From Dehalococcoidia bacterium (lineage in GTDB: Bacteria; Chloroflexota; Dehalococcoidia; Lucifugimonadales; HRBIN23), in assembly GCA_025060295.1 (NCBI GenBank), contig JANXCH010000023.1, forward strand, positions 86,568 through 150,567: 64,000 bases of DNA, given 5' to 3'. A program made the position numbers and the translations under genes. The notes beneath the pieces were generated by a model that saw only the letters and a list, made by a program, of their open reading frames with translations, was not told the DNA's origin and did not search any database. This document shows positions 34,976 to 43,288 of this stretch, piece by piece (positions within the stretch are counted from its first letter, which is position 1; each line of letters opens with the position of its first letter).

Positions 34976-35571
34976 GTGGTCTCCTCCAAGAAGGGGATGC
35001 CCCACAGGGGGTACCAGTTCTCCAAAGTCTTCTCCACAGGCAGGTCTTTTTCCATTTTGGCCGCGATGGCCAGTTCCTGGGCGGTGTCCCGCTTCTGGTT
35101 GGGGCGGGGGATGAAGGGGTAGAAAGTGGCGCGGCGGAAGTGGTAGATCCACACCACTAAGGTGCTTTTCCCCTGGAAATCGGGCTCCGAGCGGAAAGGG
35201 AACACGGCGGCTAACAACTGCTCCCGGAAGCCCCGCTCGCGGAAGGTGTCGGCCGCTAACTGCACCGCCGAAAGCAAGTCCTCAAAGTCGTCGTCTTTCA
35301 GGATAATCCAACGGGTGCCGTAGTCATCGGCGGCGATACGGAATCGGGTGCCCGCCTCCCGCTGGGCGATGCCCAAGAGGCCGGGCAGGTCGGCCAGTAA
35401 GGTTTCAAAGGCGCTGGAGGATTGGGGACGGAAGCAAATGCCCGCGCTGCCTGTGGGGCGCACACGGTGCACCGTCTCCAGGGTCAGGCGGGCGGAAGCC
35501 AAAGCCAGCAGGCGATCCTGCTGGCTTTGGGGGCGCGCCCGTTTACGGAAGAGGCGTCGCAACAGGTTCAC
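34972..35571 (-). CDS. pspAB: PspA-associated protein PspAB
   Basis: 199 residues resembling PspAB, a protein encoded next to HtpX in PspA systems. Recognisable segments are the N-terminal FRKRARPQSQQDRLLALASA, GTRFRIAADDYGTRWIILKDDDFEDLL and the FPFRSEPDFQGKSTLVVWIYHF-type core (quoted in part), ending in a W-x-PLWGIPFLE tail. Function is probably regulation of the PspA/HtpX envelope response. It is 12 nt after htpX and co-transcribed with it. Confidence 0.82.
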   Translation of the reverse strand: MNLLRRLFRKRARPQSQQDRLLALASARLTLETVHRVRPTGSAGICFRPQSSSAFETLLADLPGLLGIAQREAGTRFRIAADDYGTRWIILKDDDFEDLLSAVQLAADTFRERGFREQLLAAVFPFRSEPDFQGKSTLVVWIYHFRRATFYPFIPRPNQKRDTAQELAIAAKMEKDLPVEKTLENWYPLWGIPFLEETT

Positions 35572-35583
35572 GGTGTAGGTCGC

Positions 35584-36501
35584 CTACCGGCTCCACTCCA
35601 GGCGCTGTTCCAGACGGCGCAGGCGCTCCACGCGCTTGTGCACAGGGGGGTGAGTGGACAGGAGTTCCAGAATTACCTCACCCTTCAGGGCGGAGACAAT
35701 GAAGAAGGCGTTGGCGCCCTCCACCTTGCGCAGGTCTTCGGTGGGGATGCGGGCGATGGCCCCGCTGATTTTCATCAGCGCCGATGCCAGGCGAGAGGGC
35801 ATCCCGGTGAGGATGGCCCCAGCGTAGTCGGCGGCATACTCGCGATAGCGCGAAAGGGCCAGGATGAGCAGTTGGCTGATGATGTAGACCAGCAAAGAGA
35901 CCAGCCACACCAGCATAATGGCCCCAGCCCCGCCGCCCCGCTCATCCCGCCGTCCGAACCCGCCGAACAGCATCACCCACATCAGCCAGTTGGTCAGCAT
36001 GGACGCCACCATGCTGAAGAAACTGGCCAGGGTAATCACCAGCACATCGCGGTTCTTGATGTGGGCCAACTCGTGGCCCAAAACGGCCTCCAGTTCCTCG
36101 TCGTCCAGACGGCGCATGATGCCGGTGGTCACGGCCACCACGGCGTTCTTAGGATTACGCCCGGTGGCAAGAGCATTGGGGATATCCGTATCGATGATGG
36201 CGATCTTAGGCTTGGGGAGGCCCGCCTGCAACGCCAGGCGCTCCACCATGGCGTGCAGTTTGGGAGCGTCTTGGGGGCTGACCACCTTGGCCCCCAGTGA
36301 CCACAGCACCATCTTGTCGCTCAGGAAGTACTGGAGCCCGAGCATGATGCCGGCAATGATGGCGATCATCAGCCAGGGCACTCCCGCAGCGGTGAGGAAA
36401 GTGATGAAGGCCAGATACAGCCCGGCCAGGAGCGCCATGACGAAGGCCATCCGCCACAGTAGGCCCCAGTCGCGCGGGATGCGGCGTGCTCGCACAGCCA
36501 T
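35584..36501 (-). CDS. htpX: HtpX-type membrane metalloprotease
   Basis: 305-residue M48 zinc protease of the inner membrane that degrades misfolded membrane proteins. Two N-terminal helices are followed by the HELAH zinc site (residues 143-147) and a downstream glutamate ligand in SRYREYAADYAGA. The STHPPVHKRVERL tail is characteristic of HtpX. ATG 36501. A TATAAT box on the minus strand (36569-36574) lies about 70 nt upstream, with a hairpin in the leader. Co-transcribed with pspAB. Confidence 0.94.
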   Translation of the reverse strand: MAVRARRIPRDWGLLWRMAFVMALLAGLYLAFITFLTAAGVPWLMIAIIAGIMLGLQYFLSDKMVLWSLGAKVVSPQDAPKLHAMVERLALQAGLPKPKIAIIDTDIPNALATGRNPKNAVVAVTTGIMRRLDDEELEAVLGHELAHIKNRDVLVITLASFFSMVASMLTNWLMWVMLFGGFGRRDERGGGAGAIMLVWLVSLLVYIISQLLILALSRYREYAADYAGAILTGMPSRLASALMKISGAIARIPTEDLRKVEGANAFFIVSALKGEVILELLSTHPPVHKRVERLRRLEQRLEWSR

Positions 36502-36525
36502 ATGGTCTTTCCCTCTTCTTCACCA

Positions 36526-36545
36526 GGCACGCCCTGAGGCGTGCC
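36526..36545. repeat. GGCACGCC hairpin between ald and htpX
   Basis: An 8-bp perfect stem (36526-36533 with 36538-36545) and CTGA loop; CGTTTTA follows on the + strand. On the minus strand it lies after the ald stop, inside the predicted htpX leader. It shares its arm with the hairpin at 32126-32154. Possible partial terminator or recurring intergenic element. Confidence 0.6.
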
Positions 36546-36601
36546 CGTTTTAGAGCCTCTCGCACCGTATTATAGCGTGGGTACGGGGGAAAGGGAAGGG
36601 G

Positions 36602-37726
36602 CTAGCTGTCGCTCGCTAAGGCCTGGGACAATGGGGTATAGGGGAGCCCCAAGGCCTCGGCCACGGCGGGGTGGGTTACATACCCGCGGTATATGTTGAC
36701 GCCTTTGGTCAGGGCGGGGTCGTCCGTCAAGGCGCGGGGCACCCCCAAGGTCAGCAAGCGTCGTAAATAGGGGTAGAGGGCGTTGGACAGGGCGCTGCTG
36801 GCCGTTTGGGGATATGCCCCGGGCATGTTGTCCACGGCGTAGTGGATCACTCCATTGACGGTGTACACGGGTTGAGCGTGGGTGGTGGCACGGGTAGTCT
36901 CGACACACCCGCCCTGGTCGACGGCGATATCTATGACCACGCTCCCCGGGGCCATAGCGGTTACCATTGCGCGGGTGATCAGTTTGGGGGCCTTCGCCCC
37001 CGGCACCAGCACAGCCCCGATCACCACATCGGCTTGCAGGACGCTCTCGGTGATGGTGGTCGGGGTGGAATAAAGGGTGGTGAGGCGTCCAGGGATAGAG
37101 GCTTCGGCCTGACGCAAACGGTCAGGACGGGTATCGAGGAGAACAACCTGGGCTCCCAAGCCTGCGGCCACCCGGGCGGCGTTAGTGCCAGCCGTGCCCG
37201 CACCCAGCACCGCCACAACGGTGGGGCGAGTGCCGGGTGCACCAGCCATGAGTTTCCCCTTCCCTCCCAAAGGGCGTTGCAGATAGTAGGCCCCGATGAG
37301 AGGGGCCATCCGTCCCGCGATCTCACTCATAGGCATTAAGAGGGGAAGGGAGCCATCAGGAAGTTGGACCGTTTCGTAAGCGATGGCGACCACCTTCCTG
37401 CGCAGGAGGGCGTGGGCTACTTCGGGGTGAGCGGCCAGATGTAAATAGGTGAACAGGATTTGACCTGGGTGCGGCAGTTCGTATTCGGAGGGTTGGAGCT
37501 CCTTGACTTTCACGATGAGGTCGGCGGTGCCCCACACCTCGGCGGCGTCGGCGGTGAGGAGCGCCCCGGCTTGGAGATACGCTGCATCGGGGAAACCGGC
37601 CCCTTCGCCTGCTCCCTTCTCCACCAGCACCTCGTGCCCGATGTGGCGGACGTCGGCCACCTTCTCGGGGGTTAGGGCCACGCGATACTCGTCGGCTTTC
37701 CGCTCCCGAGGGACGCCGATGCGCAT
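36602..37726 (-). CDS. ald: alanine dehydrogenase
   Basis: 374-residue NAD-dependent enzyme interconverting alanine and pyruvate plus ammonia. The N-terminal signature is MRIGVPRERKADEYRVALTP, the substrate-side motif GAGEGAGFPDAAY, the Rossmann loop VAVLGAGTAGTNAARVA, and the active-site region VDQGGCVETTRATTH with the expected HYAVDNMPGAYP. The length is standard. It is monocistronic as far as visible, with 111 nt between it and purQ. Confidence 0.95.
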   Translation of the reverse strand: MRIGVPRERKADEYRVALTPEKVADVRHIGHEVLVEKGAGEGAGFPDAAYLQAGALLTADAAEVWGTADLIVKVKELQPSEYELPHPGQILFTYLHLAAHPEVAHALLRRKVVAIAYETVQLPDGSLPLLMPMSEIAGRMAPLIGAYYLQRPLGGKGKLMAGAPGTRPTVVAVLGAGTAGTNAARVAAGLGAQVVLLDTRPDRLRQAEASIPGRLTTLYSTPTTITESVLQADVVIGAVLVPGAKAPKLITRAMVTAMAPGSVVIDIAVDQGGCVETTRATTHAQPVYTVNGVIHYAVDNMPGAYPQTASSALSNALYPYLRRLLTLGVPRALTDDPALTKGVNIYRGYVTHPAVAEALGLPYTPLSQALASDS

Positions 37727-37837
37727 CCGTGTCCTCCCTCTTTCTTTTGTGCTGTGGGGCCCGCAGTATTGGTGCGTGGTGCCCTCGTCATCCTACGCTC
37801 AACCGCTGGGGAAGAGCCACGCTCAACGGCAACGCGC

Positions 37838-38542
37838 TCACCCAGTAACCACCTGCAGGGCGCTTTGCAGGATAGAGAGGAAGATGAAGCGTCCATCGGT
37901 TCCCCCCACATCCGTCTCACAGCAGCGCTCGGGGTGGGGCATCATCCCCAGGACATTGCCCTGACGGTTGACGACCCCGGCGATGTTGTTCAAGGAGCCG
38001 TTGGGGTTAGCCTGGGGGGTGATGCGTCCCTGGGGGTCGCTGTAGCGGAACAGCACCTGCCCATTGCGCTCCATCTCCGCTAGGGTGTCGGGGTCGGCGT
38101 AGTAGCGCCCCTCCCCGTGGGAGATGGGGATGCGCAGCACTTGCCCTGGACGGCACGCCGAGGTGAAGGGCGAGGCGGTATGCTCCACCCGCAAATGCAC
38201 CCATTGACAGCGGAACTCCAGGTGGTCATTGCGTAGAAGAGCCCCGGGCAAAAGGCCCGCCTCACATAAGATTTGGAAGCCGTTGCAGATGCCGAGCACC
38301 AGCCGTCCCCGTTGGGCGAATGCGTGGACGGCGTCCATAATGGGGGAGAAGCGGGCGATGGCCCCGGGGCGGAGGTAATCCCCAAAGGAGAACCCGCCGG
38401 GCAGAATGGCGCAATCGTAACGGGAGAGGTCCCGCTCTTTGTGCCAAACGAAGTCCACCTGCTGCTCAAAGACCTCCCGCAGGACCCACCAGCAGTCCAA
38501 GTCGCTCCAGGTGCCGGGGAAGACGATGACGGCGAAGCGCAT
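37838..38542 (-). CDS. purQ: phosphoribosylformylglycinamidine synthase subunit PurQ
   Basis: 234-residue class I glutamine amidotransferase that supplies ammonia to PurL for FGAM synthesis in purine biosynthesis. The nucleophile Cys86 is in [12 protein letters not shown], and the His-Glu pair is in [10 protein letters not shown]. The [10 protein letters not shown] start and [16 protein letters not shown] are family signatures. purS and purL are not adjacent, unlike many bacteria. It sits 6 nt after yqeY. Confidence 0.95.
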   Translation of the reverse strand: MRFAVIVFPGTWSDLDCWWVLREVFEQQVDFVWHKERDLSRYDCAILPGGFSFGDYLRPGAIARFSPIMDAVHAFAQRGRLVLGICNGFQILCEAGLLPGALLRNDHLEFRCQWVHLRVEHTASPFTSACRPGQVLRIPISHGEGRYYADPDTLAEMERNGQVLFRYSDPQGRITPQANPNGSLNNIAGVVNRQGNVLGMMPHPERCCETDVGGTDGRFIFLSILQSALQVVTG

Positions 38543-38548
38543 AGGGTT

Positions 38549-39007
38549 TTAGGGGGTCTTGCCCTCTAAGAGGGCGCTGACGATGGCGCTGACGGTGGCC
38601 CCGTCGGCCTTACCCCGCACCTGGGGCATGAGCCGTCCCATGACCTTGCCCTTATCGGCGGGGCCTTTGGCCCCGGTCTCCTGGATGACGCGCTGGGCCA
38701 AAGCAATCAGGTCCTCCCGCGACAGTTGGTGAGGAAGGTACTCCAATAGGATGGCCAGTTCCTTCTCCTCTTTGGTGGCCAAGTCCTCCCGTCCGCCCTG
38801 GCGGAAGGCCTCAATGCTCTCCCGGCGCTGTTTCACCTCCCGCTGGAGGACGGCGATGGCCTCTTCCTCGGTGAGGGGGCGGTTCTTGGCGATCTGCTCG
38901 TAGGTGAGAGCAGAGCGCACCAGGCGCAGGACATCGCGGCGGAGGGTATCGCCCTTCCGGAGAGCGTCCTGCAGATCCTGGTGCACCCGCTCGTGCAGGG
39001 TGGACAT
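38549..39007 (-). CDS. yqeY: GatB/YqeY domain protein
   Basis: 152-residue stand-alone YqeY, homologous to the tRNA-binding tail of GatB. Signatures are LRRDVLRLVRSALTYEQIAKNRPLTEEE and the C-terminal KGKVMGRLMPQVRGKADGATVSAIV (quoted in parts). The role is uncharacterised; a link to amidotransferase-based tRNA charging is possible. It is three nt downstream of rpsU, a widespread rpsU-yqeY pairing. Confidence 0.93.
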   Translation of the reverse strand: MSTLHERVHQDLQDALRKGDTLRRDVLRLVRSALTYEQIAKNRPLTEEEAIAVLQREVKQRRESIEAFRQGGREDLATKEEKELAILLEYLPHQLSREDLIALAQRVIQETGAKGPADKGKVMGRLMPQVRGKADGATVSAIVSALLEGKTP

Positions 39008-39010
39008 AGG

Positions 39011-39193
39011 TTAGGAGTTGCGCAGGCTCTTGCGCAGTTTGGTGGCCGCCTTCTTCTTGCGCTTCAGACTGGGCGGCTCAAAGTGTTCGTGCTTGCGCAC
39101 CTCGGAGAGGATGCCCTCCTGTTGAACGCGCTTGTTGAAGCGCTTCAGGAGGCTCTCGAAGGATTCGCCCTCTTGCAGCGTAACATAGGGCAA
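39011..39193 (-). CDS. rpsU: 30S ribosomal protein bS21
   Basis: 60-residue bS21, a basic protein of the 30S platform. The family start is PYVTLQEGESFESLLKRF, and the Lys/Arg-rich tail is PSLKRKKKAATKLRKSL. TTG 39193 is chosen because AAGGAGG lies 8 nt upstream; the alternative GTG at 39202 abuts the ribosome-binding site and would add three residues not seen in the family. A strong promoter is at 39240-39269. First gene of rpsU-yqeY-purQ. Confidence 0.92.
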   Translation of the reverse strand: MPYVTLQEGESFESLLKRFNKRVQQEGILSEVRKHEHFEPPSLKRKKKAATKLRKSLRNS

Positions 39194-39239
39194 CTGTCTC
39201 ACCTCCTTGCTGTGGCACCCAGGGGTTAGAACCGTGTCT

Positions 39240-39269
39240 ATTATATGGGCGAAAGAAACCCTTCGTCAA
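39240..39269 (-). promoter_or_regulatory. promoter of the rpsU-yqeY-purQ unit
   Basis: On the minus strand TTGACG (39264-39269), 18 nt, perfect TATAAT (39240-39245), about 46 nt upstream of the rpsU start. Confidence 0.75.
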
Positions 39270-39285
39270 CTTGCAGGGGGTGCCC

Positions 39286-39314
39286 TTGCCAGGCGGAGGC
39301 CAGTCCGCTACGAT
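39286..39314 (+). promoter_or_regulatory. promoter of tRNA-Glu
   Basis: TTGCCA (39286-39291), 17 nt, TACGAT (39309-39314), about 30 nt upstream of the tRNA 5' end. Divergent from the rpsU promoter. Confidence 0.5.
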
Positions 39315-39344
39315 AAAACTGTGAAGCACTCCACTGGGGTGCGT

Positions 39345-39421
39345 GGCGCATTCGTCTAGCGGCCCAGGACGCCACCCTCTCAAGGTGGAGATCGCGGGTT
39401 CGAATCCCGCATGCGCCACCA
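39345..39421 (+). tRNA. tRNA-Glu (anticodon CTC)
   Basis: Acceptor GGCGCAT (39345-39351) pairs with ATGCGCC (39411-39417). Anticodon stem CCACC/GGTGG around loop CTCTCAA gives anticodon CTC. T-arm GCGGG/CCCGC with TTCGAAT. Discriminator A and encoded CCA (39419-39421). The 148 nt up to the next gene hold nothing recognised. Confidence 0.97.
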
Positions 39422-39569
39422 GTGCACTCCTCAGTTGTTGTCTTTCCCCTCCAGCGCGCCTCTGACCCAGCTCCGGGCTCTTCTGCCTGGGTTTCAGAGA
39501 GGTGACCCTGAGGGGGGCGTGCCGGGCCCGAAGCGTGGCCCTTGCACCCCGAGCCGGGGTGGGAGCACC

Positions 39570-40427
39570 TCAGCGCCCCGTGAGCCGTAGGCGCACCCTG
39601 CTCCCCACGTGTGCCCCCAGGGCTTGAGCGGCGCTGGCCCCCCGCCGGGCGATCTCCAGCCACCCGTGGCTTTCCAGGTGGGCCGTCCACTCCGCGTCGG
39701 CATAGGTCTCGGCCAACCCGCGCCACGCCAGGCCCCCTACCTCAATCACCACCTGCTGGGCATCTACGCCGTCCAGGTGGTGGGCGTGGATGTTGGTGAG
39801 CAGGTTGCCGAAGCGGTCAATATGGAGAACAAGGCCCTCTAGAACCGCCTCGTGCCAGTGGGGTTCCGGCACCCACAGGCAGAGAACATCCGTGAGGGGT
39901 GGGCCCAACTCGTGGGGAGGGACCCCACGCGCCAGCCACGCCGCACACGGCCCGAAGATATCTCGCCCATGGAAGGTGCGGCTCACGGGGTGGCGCAGCC
40001 AGCGCGCTTCCGTTAGGGCATAGGCCGAAAAGCCGTCGGGGAGAGGAATGCGCACCGGCTGAAGAAAGGGGTGTTGGTCGTGGTGCATGGCATGGGGGAG
40101 GGCGGAACGCACAATGTAGGTGCACAGCCCGTTGTCGGGCCCGACAAAGTAGCCATCGGGAGTCACCAAAACGATGGGGAGGCGCGCCGTCCCGACGCCG
40201 GGGTCCACCACCGCTAAGTGCACAGTGCCCCGCGGGAAAACGCTCCAAGCCATGCCCAGCAGAAACGCCCCTGCATGTATATCCCCTGGGGGAACCAAGT
40301 GGGTCAGGTCCAGCACTTCCGCCTGAGGGCAGATGGTCTTGATGACCCCTTTCACCTCGGCAGCGTAGGGCTCCTGCGTCCCGTAATCCGTTAAGAAGGT
40401 GATGAGAGGTGTGGACACGCCCACCAT
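39570..40427 (-). CDS. SAM hydroxide adenosyltransferase (DUF62 family)
   Basis: 285-residue enzyme related to fluorinase/chlorinase. Members without a halide-binding signature hydrolyse S-adenosylmethionine to adenosine and methionine. Landmarks are ITFLTDYGTQEPYAAEVKG, the LAVVDPGVGTAR strand, FVGPDNGL and FHGRDIFGP, with a C-terminal beta domain beginning IDRFGNLLTNI. ATG 40427 shares a base with the cupin stop (TAATG), so the two genes are coupled. Physiological role unclear; hydrolysis is inferred because DUF62 is the widespread form. Confidence 0.9.
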   Translation of the reverse strand: MVGVSTPLITFLTDYGTQEPYAAEVKGVIKTICPQAEVLDLTHLVPPGDIHAGAFLLGMAWSVFPRGTVHLAVVDPGVGTARLPIVLVTPDGYFVGPDNGLCTYIVRSALPHAMHHDQHPFLQPVRIPLPDGFSAYALTEARWLRHPVSRTFHGRDIFGPCAAWLARGVPPHELGPPLTDVLCLWVPEPHWHEAVLEGLVLHIDRFGNLLTNIHAHHLDGVDAQQVVIEVGGLAWRGLAETYADAEWTAHLESHGWLEIARRGASAAQALGAHVGSRVRLRLTGR

Positions 40428-40759
40428 TACCGCCTCTGCAGATAGTCCTCCCGGGGCGGGCTGAAGATGTCAATGGCCCGGGCCTTGCCCCGCACTGCCA
40501 CCACCCTGTGCGGCACGCCGGAGGGGATAACATACACATCCCCTGGGCGCAACCAGCGGCGCTGCCCTCCGATTTCAAACTCGAATTCCCCCTCTACCAC
40601 ATAGCCCGCCTGCTCGTGGGGATGGCTATGGGCGGGCATGGAGACACCCTCCACCATATCCACCACCGACACCATGACCTTCTCCCCACTGGCGATGCGG
40701 GCGGTGATGCCCGGGAACAGGTGCAAAGGGGGCAGCTCCGTCAAAGAGTAGAAGTACAT
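40427..40759 (-). CDS. cupin-domain protein
   Basis: 110-residue single cupin barrel. Metal-site motif 1 is HSHPHEQAGYVVEGEFEFEI and motif 2 PGDVYVIPSGVPHRVV, giving three His and a Glu. ATG 40759 (MYFYSLTELPP) follows GGAGGTGGG; the frame is open 38 codons further up, but that segment overlaps the panE-like gene and looks non-coding. It lies between the panE-like gene and the SAM hydrolase in one leftward operon. Substrate unknown. Confidence 0.87.
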   Translation of the reverse strand: MYFYSLTELPPLHLFPGITARIASGEKVMVSVVDMVEGVSMPAHSHPHEQAGYVVEGEFEFEIGGQRRWLRPGDVYVIPSGVPHRVVAVRGKARAIDIFSPPREDYLQRR

Positions 40760-40769
40760 CTCCCACCTC

Positions 40770-41711
40770 CTAGGTTGTGTGGGTGAGACGGCGCTTGGCC
40801 TGCTCGTCAGCCAGCGACAAGACGGCGGTGATGGTGTCGTGGATGGGGGTGGGCACTCCCGCTTGCTTCCCATACCGGCTCACCGCCCCGCTGAGCGAGG
40901 AAATCTCCAGACGCCGCCCTTGCAAGAGGTCCACCTGCATGCTGGAGAGGGCCTCCTTGCGGAAGCGGTAAGTCATCTCTACAGTGCGGGGCACAATCTC
41001 CGCATCTAGGGGGATGTCCAGGGCTCGGGCAACCTGTTCCACCTCCCGCAGGGCACGCACGTAGAGGTCGCGCGTGGGGGCGAACTCCATCCATTCGCCC
41101 ACCGGAGCACGCGTGAGGCAGGCGACACCGCTCATAGAGGCGATGAACAGGAATTTGGTCCACAGTTCCCTGCGCAGGGCTGTGGTGAACACGGCATCAA
41201 TCCCCGCCTGGCGGAAGGTTTCTGCCAAGCGATGGCCGCGGGATGTGTCGGACTCGTCTAACTCTCCGAACACGACGCGACATAGGGGCCCCGATTGGAC
41301 AATGACCCCCGGCTCCGCCACACGGCTCTCGATGTAAACTGCCCCTGCCATGACGCGCTGACGTCCATACACGGCCGCCAACTGCTCCCCGTTGTCCACG
41401 CCGTTTTGCAAGGTGAGCACGACGCTCTCTGGGCCTACCAGGGGGGCGATAAGGGGGATGGCCTCGGGGTTGCTATAGGTCTTCACGCAAAAAAGGACGA
41501 GGTCAACAGGCCCCACGTGGGCGGGAGTATCGGTAGCCGGGAGGTGGATAGTGAAGGTGCCACTGCGGGTGCTCTCGATGCGCAAACCGCGCTCGTGAAT
41601 AGCCCGGAGGTGGGGGCCGCGGGCAATGCATGTCACGTGGTGGCCGGCGCGGGCCAGTAGGGCTCCCAAGTAGCCCCCCACAGCCCCGCTCCCCATAACG
41701 GCGATACGCAT
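40770..41711 (-). CDS. 2-dehydropantoate 2-reductase family protein
   Basis: 313-residue ApbA/PanE-type NADPH-dependent oxidoreductase. Rossmann loop MRIAVMGSGAVGGYLGALLARAG, conserved VKTY in FCVKTYSNPEA, LQNGVDN, and the catalytic Lys/Asn region around ELWTKFLFIASMSGVACLTR. True PanE makes pantoate for CoA. Many relatives act on other 2-oxo acids, and the cupin and SAM-hydrolase neighbours do not help decide. The ATG start (41711) is the family N-terminus. Confidence 0.88.
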   Translation of the reverse strand: MRIAVMGSGAVGGYLGALLARAGHHVTCIARGPHLRAIHERGLRIESTRSGTFTIHLPATDTPAHVGPVDLVLFCVKTYSNPEAIPLIAPLVGPESVVLTLQNGVDNGEQLAAVYGRQRVMAGAVYIESRVAEPGVIVQSGPLCRVVFGELDESDTSRGHRLAETFRQAGIDAVFTTALRRELWTKFLFIASMSGVACLTRAPVGEWMEFAPTRDLYVRALREVEQVARALDIPLDAEIVPRTVEMTYRFRKEALSSMQVDLLQGRRLEISSLSGAVSRYGKQAGVPTPIHDTITAVLSLADEQAKRRLTHTT

Positions 41712-41787
41712 GGCGCCTCTCCTGCGGGGAATTTACCCATATCCTAGCCTGGGGATGAGCGGTTGCCTAGAGGCCAGTGGACGGAGC

Positions 41788-42621
41788 CTAGCGTGGGCGC
41801 GCGCCGATGATGTCCAGCCCGAGCAGGAGCAGATAGATACCTGCAGACCCCAAAACAAGCCCTAGCAGACGCACCAGAACTACACTGGCGATGCGCCGGG
41901 CTATGCGCGCCGCCACCTGGGCACCTGTAATCATCCCAAAGGCGAGAAGCAGAACATAGGGCCAGTGAGCGTCCAAGTGGCCAGCAAGAGCGTGGGTGGC
42001 TGTGGCGCTAGCGGAGGTGAAGGACAAAATGAACACGGACGTGGGGGCGGCAATGAGGGGGGGCACACCCATCACGGCTACCATAGCCGGCACCAGGAAG
42101 ACGCCCCCGCCTACACCGAGAATGGCCGAGAGCACCCCGACGCCCAGGCTAATAAGCATCCCTTTGCCTACCTCCACCCGATAGGTGAAGGTTTGCCCCG
42201 TGCGGTCGGTCAGAACGCGGTTGGGGCCCTGGGTCGACGGGCGGGGGCGGACGCTGGGACGGATGGCCAGGTAGATTCCCACCAGCCCCAGCACACACCC
42301 GAACAGAACCTGAAACGGCTCCCGAGGCACCAGTTTGACAAGGTTGGCTCCCAGCACCGCCCCGGGCACCGTCCCCATAGCAAAGGCCAAGCCACTCCGA
42401 TAATCAATGCGGCGCATGCGGGCGTAGGCCACCAATCCCGATGGGCTTCCGAGAAAGATGGCCGCTAGGGAGATGCTGGTGATGTCGGTGGGGGAGAGAC
42501 GTGGGAAGGCGAGCAGAAACACCGGCACGACAAGGAACCCTCCTCCTACGCCTATAAGGGTCCCTAGGGTGCCCGTGAGCACCCCGAGACCTATAAGCGC
42601 TAGGGCCGTGGGAGTGTCCAT
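41788..42621 (-). CDS. TauE/SafE family anion exporter
   Basis: 277-residue membrane protein with about eight helices and the duplicated family motif: LGTLIGVGGGFLVVPVFLL in the first half and SAILGVGGGVFLVPAMVAV in the second. The family exports sulfite, sulfoacetate and related anions. The loop around residues 125-145 is cytoplasmic and polar. It is 66 nt from mocA on the same strand; a link to molybdoenzyme products such as sulfite is speculation. Confidence 0.9.
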   Translation of the reverse strand: MDTPTALALIGLGVLTGTLGTLIGVGGGFLVVPVFLLAFPRLSPTDITSISLAAIFLGSPSGLVAYARMRRIDYRSGLAFAMGTVPGAVLGANLVKLVPREPFQVLFGCVLGLVGIYLAIRPSVRPRPSTQGPNRVLTDRTGQTFTYRVEVGKGMLISLGVGVLSAILGVGGGVFLVPAMVAVMGVPPLIAAPTSVFILSFTSASATATHALAGHLDAHWPYVLLLAFGMITGAQVAARIARRIASVVLVRLLGLVLGSAGIYLLLLGLDIIGARPR

Positions 42622-42687
42622 AAAGGCCTTCCCTAAAGATAGGGATGGCAGTGGCTCGGGGCAGACCCAGAAGCGTGGGCTAGGGTT

Positions 42688-43287
42688 TTAGCCACCGTAG
42701 CGCCTCCGCGCCTCCTCATAGTCGTGAGGGGTGTTGAGGTCCACCAGCACGATGGGGTTGTCTATGGGCACCAGGAGGGCATCGGTGCGGTGGCGCTCCA
42801 CCACGGCGTAAAGCCCTTTGGTTTCCTCGCGGATGTCCAGCAGTTCGGGGAGCACGGCGCGGTGGACCACCAGGGGATGCCCCCTCCGCCCCTGGTAAAC
42901 GGGCAGGGTAAGTGGCGGGCTGGTGCGCTGCTGCGCCTCTAGAAGGGTAGCCAGCACATGGGGGGGACGGGGCTGGTCTACGGCCAGCACCACGATGGCA
43001 TCGGTGTGGGGCGAGACCTCCCGCACGCCAGCGACGATGGAGGTGGTCTTCCCCTGGGGCCAGTGGGGATTAATCACCACGATCAGTCGCCCCCTCCCCC
43101 GCACATAGGGGGCCAACTGGGGGGCGTGCGACCCTAACACGATTACTATCTCGTGCACCCCTGCCTGGGCAAGGGACGCAATCTGGTACTGGATAAGGGG
43201 TCTGCCACACCAGGGGAGGAGGGCTTTGGGCTGGCCCATGCGGGACGATTCCCCCGCCGCCAGCAAAACGGCACTGACCAGGGACAC
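42688..43287 (-). CDS. mocA: molybdenum-cofactor nucleotidyltransferase (MocA-like)
   Basis: 199-residue MobA-like NTP transferase. The nucleotide loop is VLLAAGESSRMGQPKALLPW; the metal/catalytic DQPRPP segment is at about residues 99-104, and the GRRGHPLVV motif matches the MocA (CTP, MCD cofactor) branch better than MobA. It adds CMP to Moco for xanthine-dehydrogenase/CO-dehydrogenase-type enzymes. It starts one base after the xdhC stop, which supports the MocA assignment. Confidence 0.87.
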   Translation of the reverse strand: MSLVSAVLLAAGESSRMGQPKALLPWCGRPLIQYQIASLAQAGVHEIVIVLGSHAPQLAPYVRGRGRLIVVINPHWPQGKTTSIVAGVREVSPHTDAIVVLAVDQPRPPHVLATLLEAQQRTSPPLTLPVYQGRRGHPLVVHRAVLPELLDIREETKGLYAVVERHRTDALLVPIDNPIVLVDLNTPHDYEEARRRYGG

Positions 43288-43288
43288 G

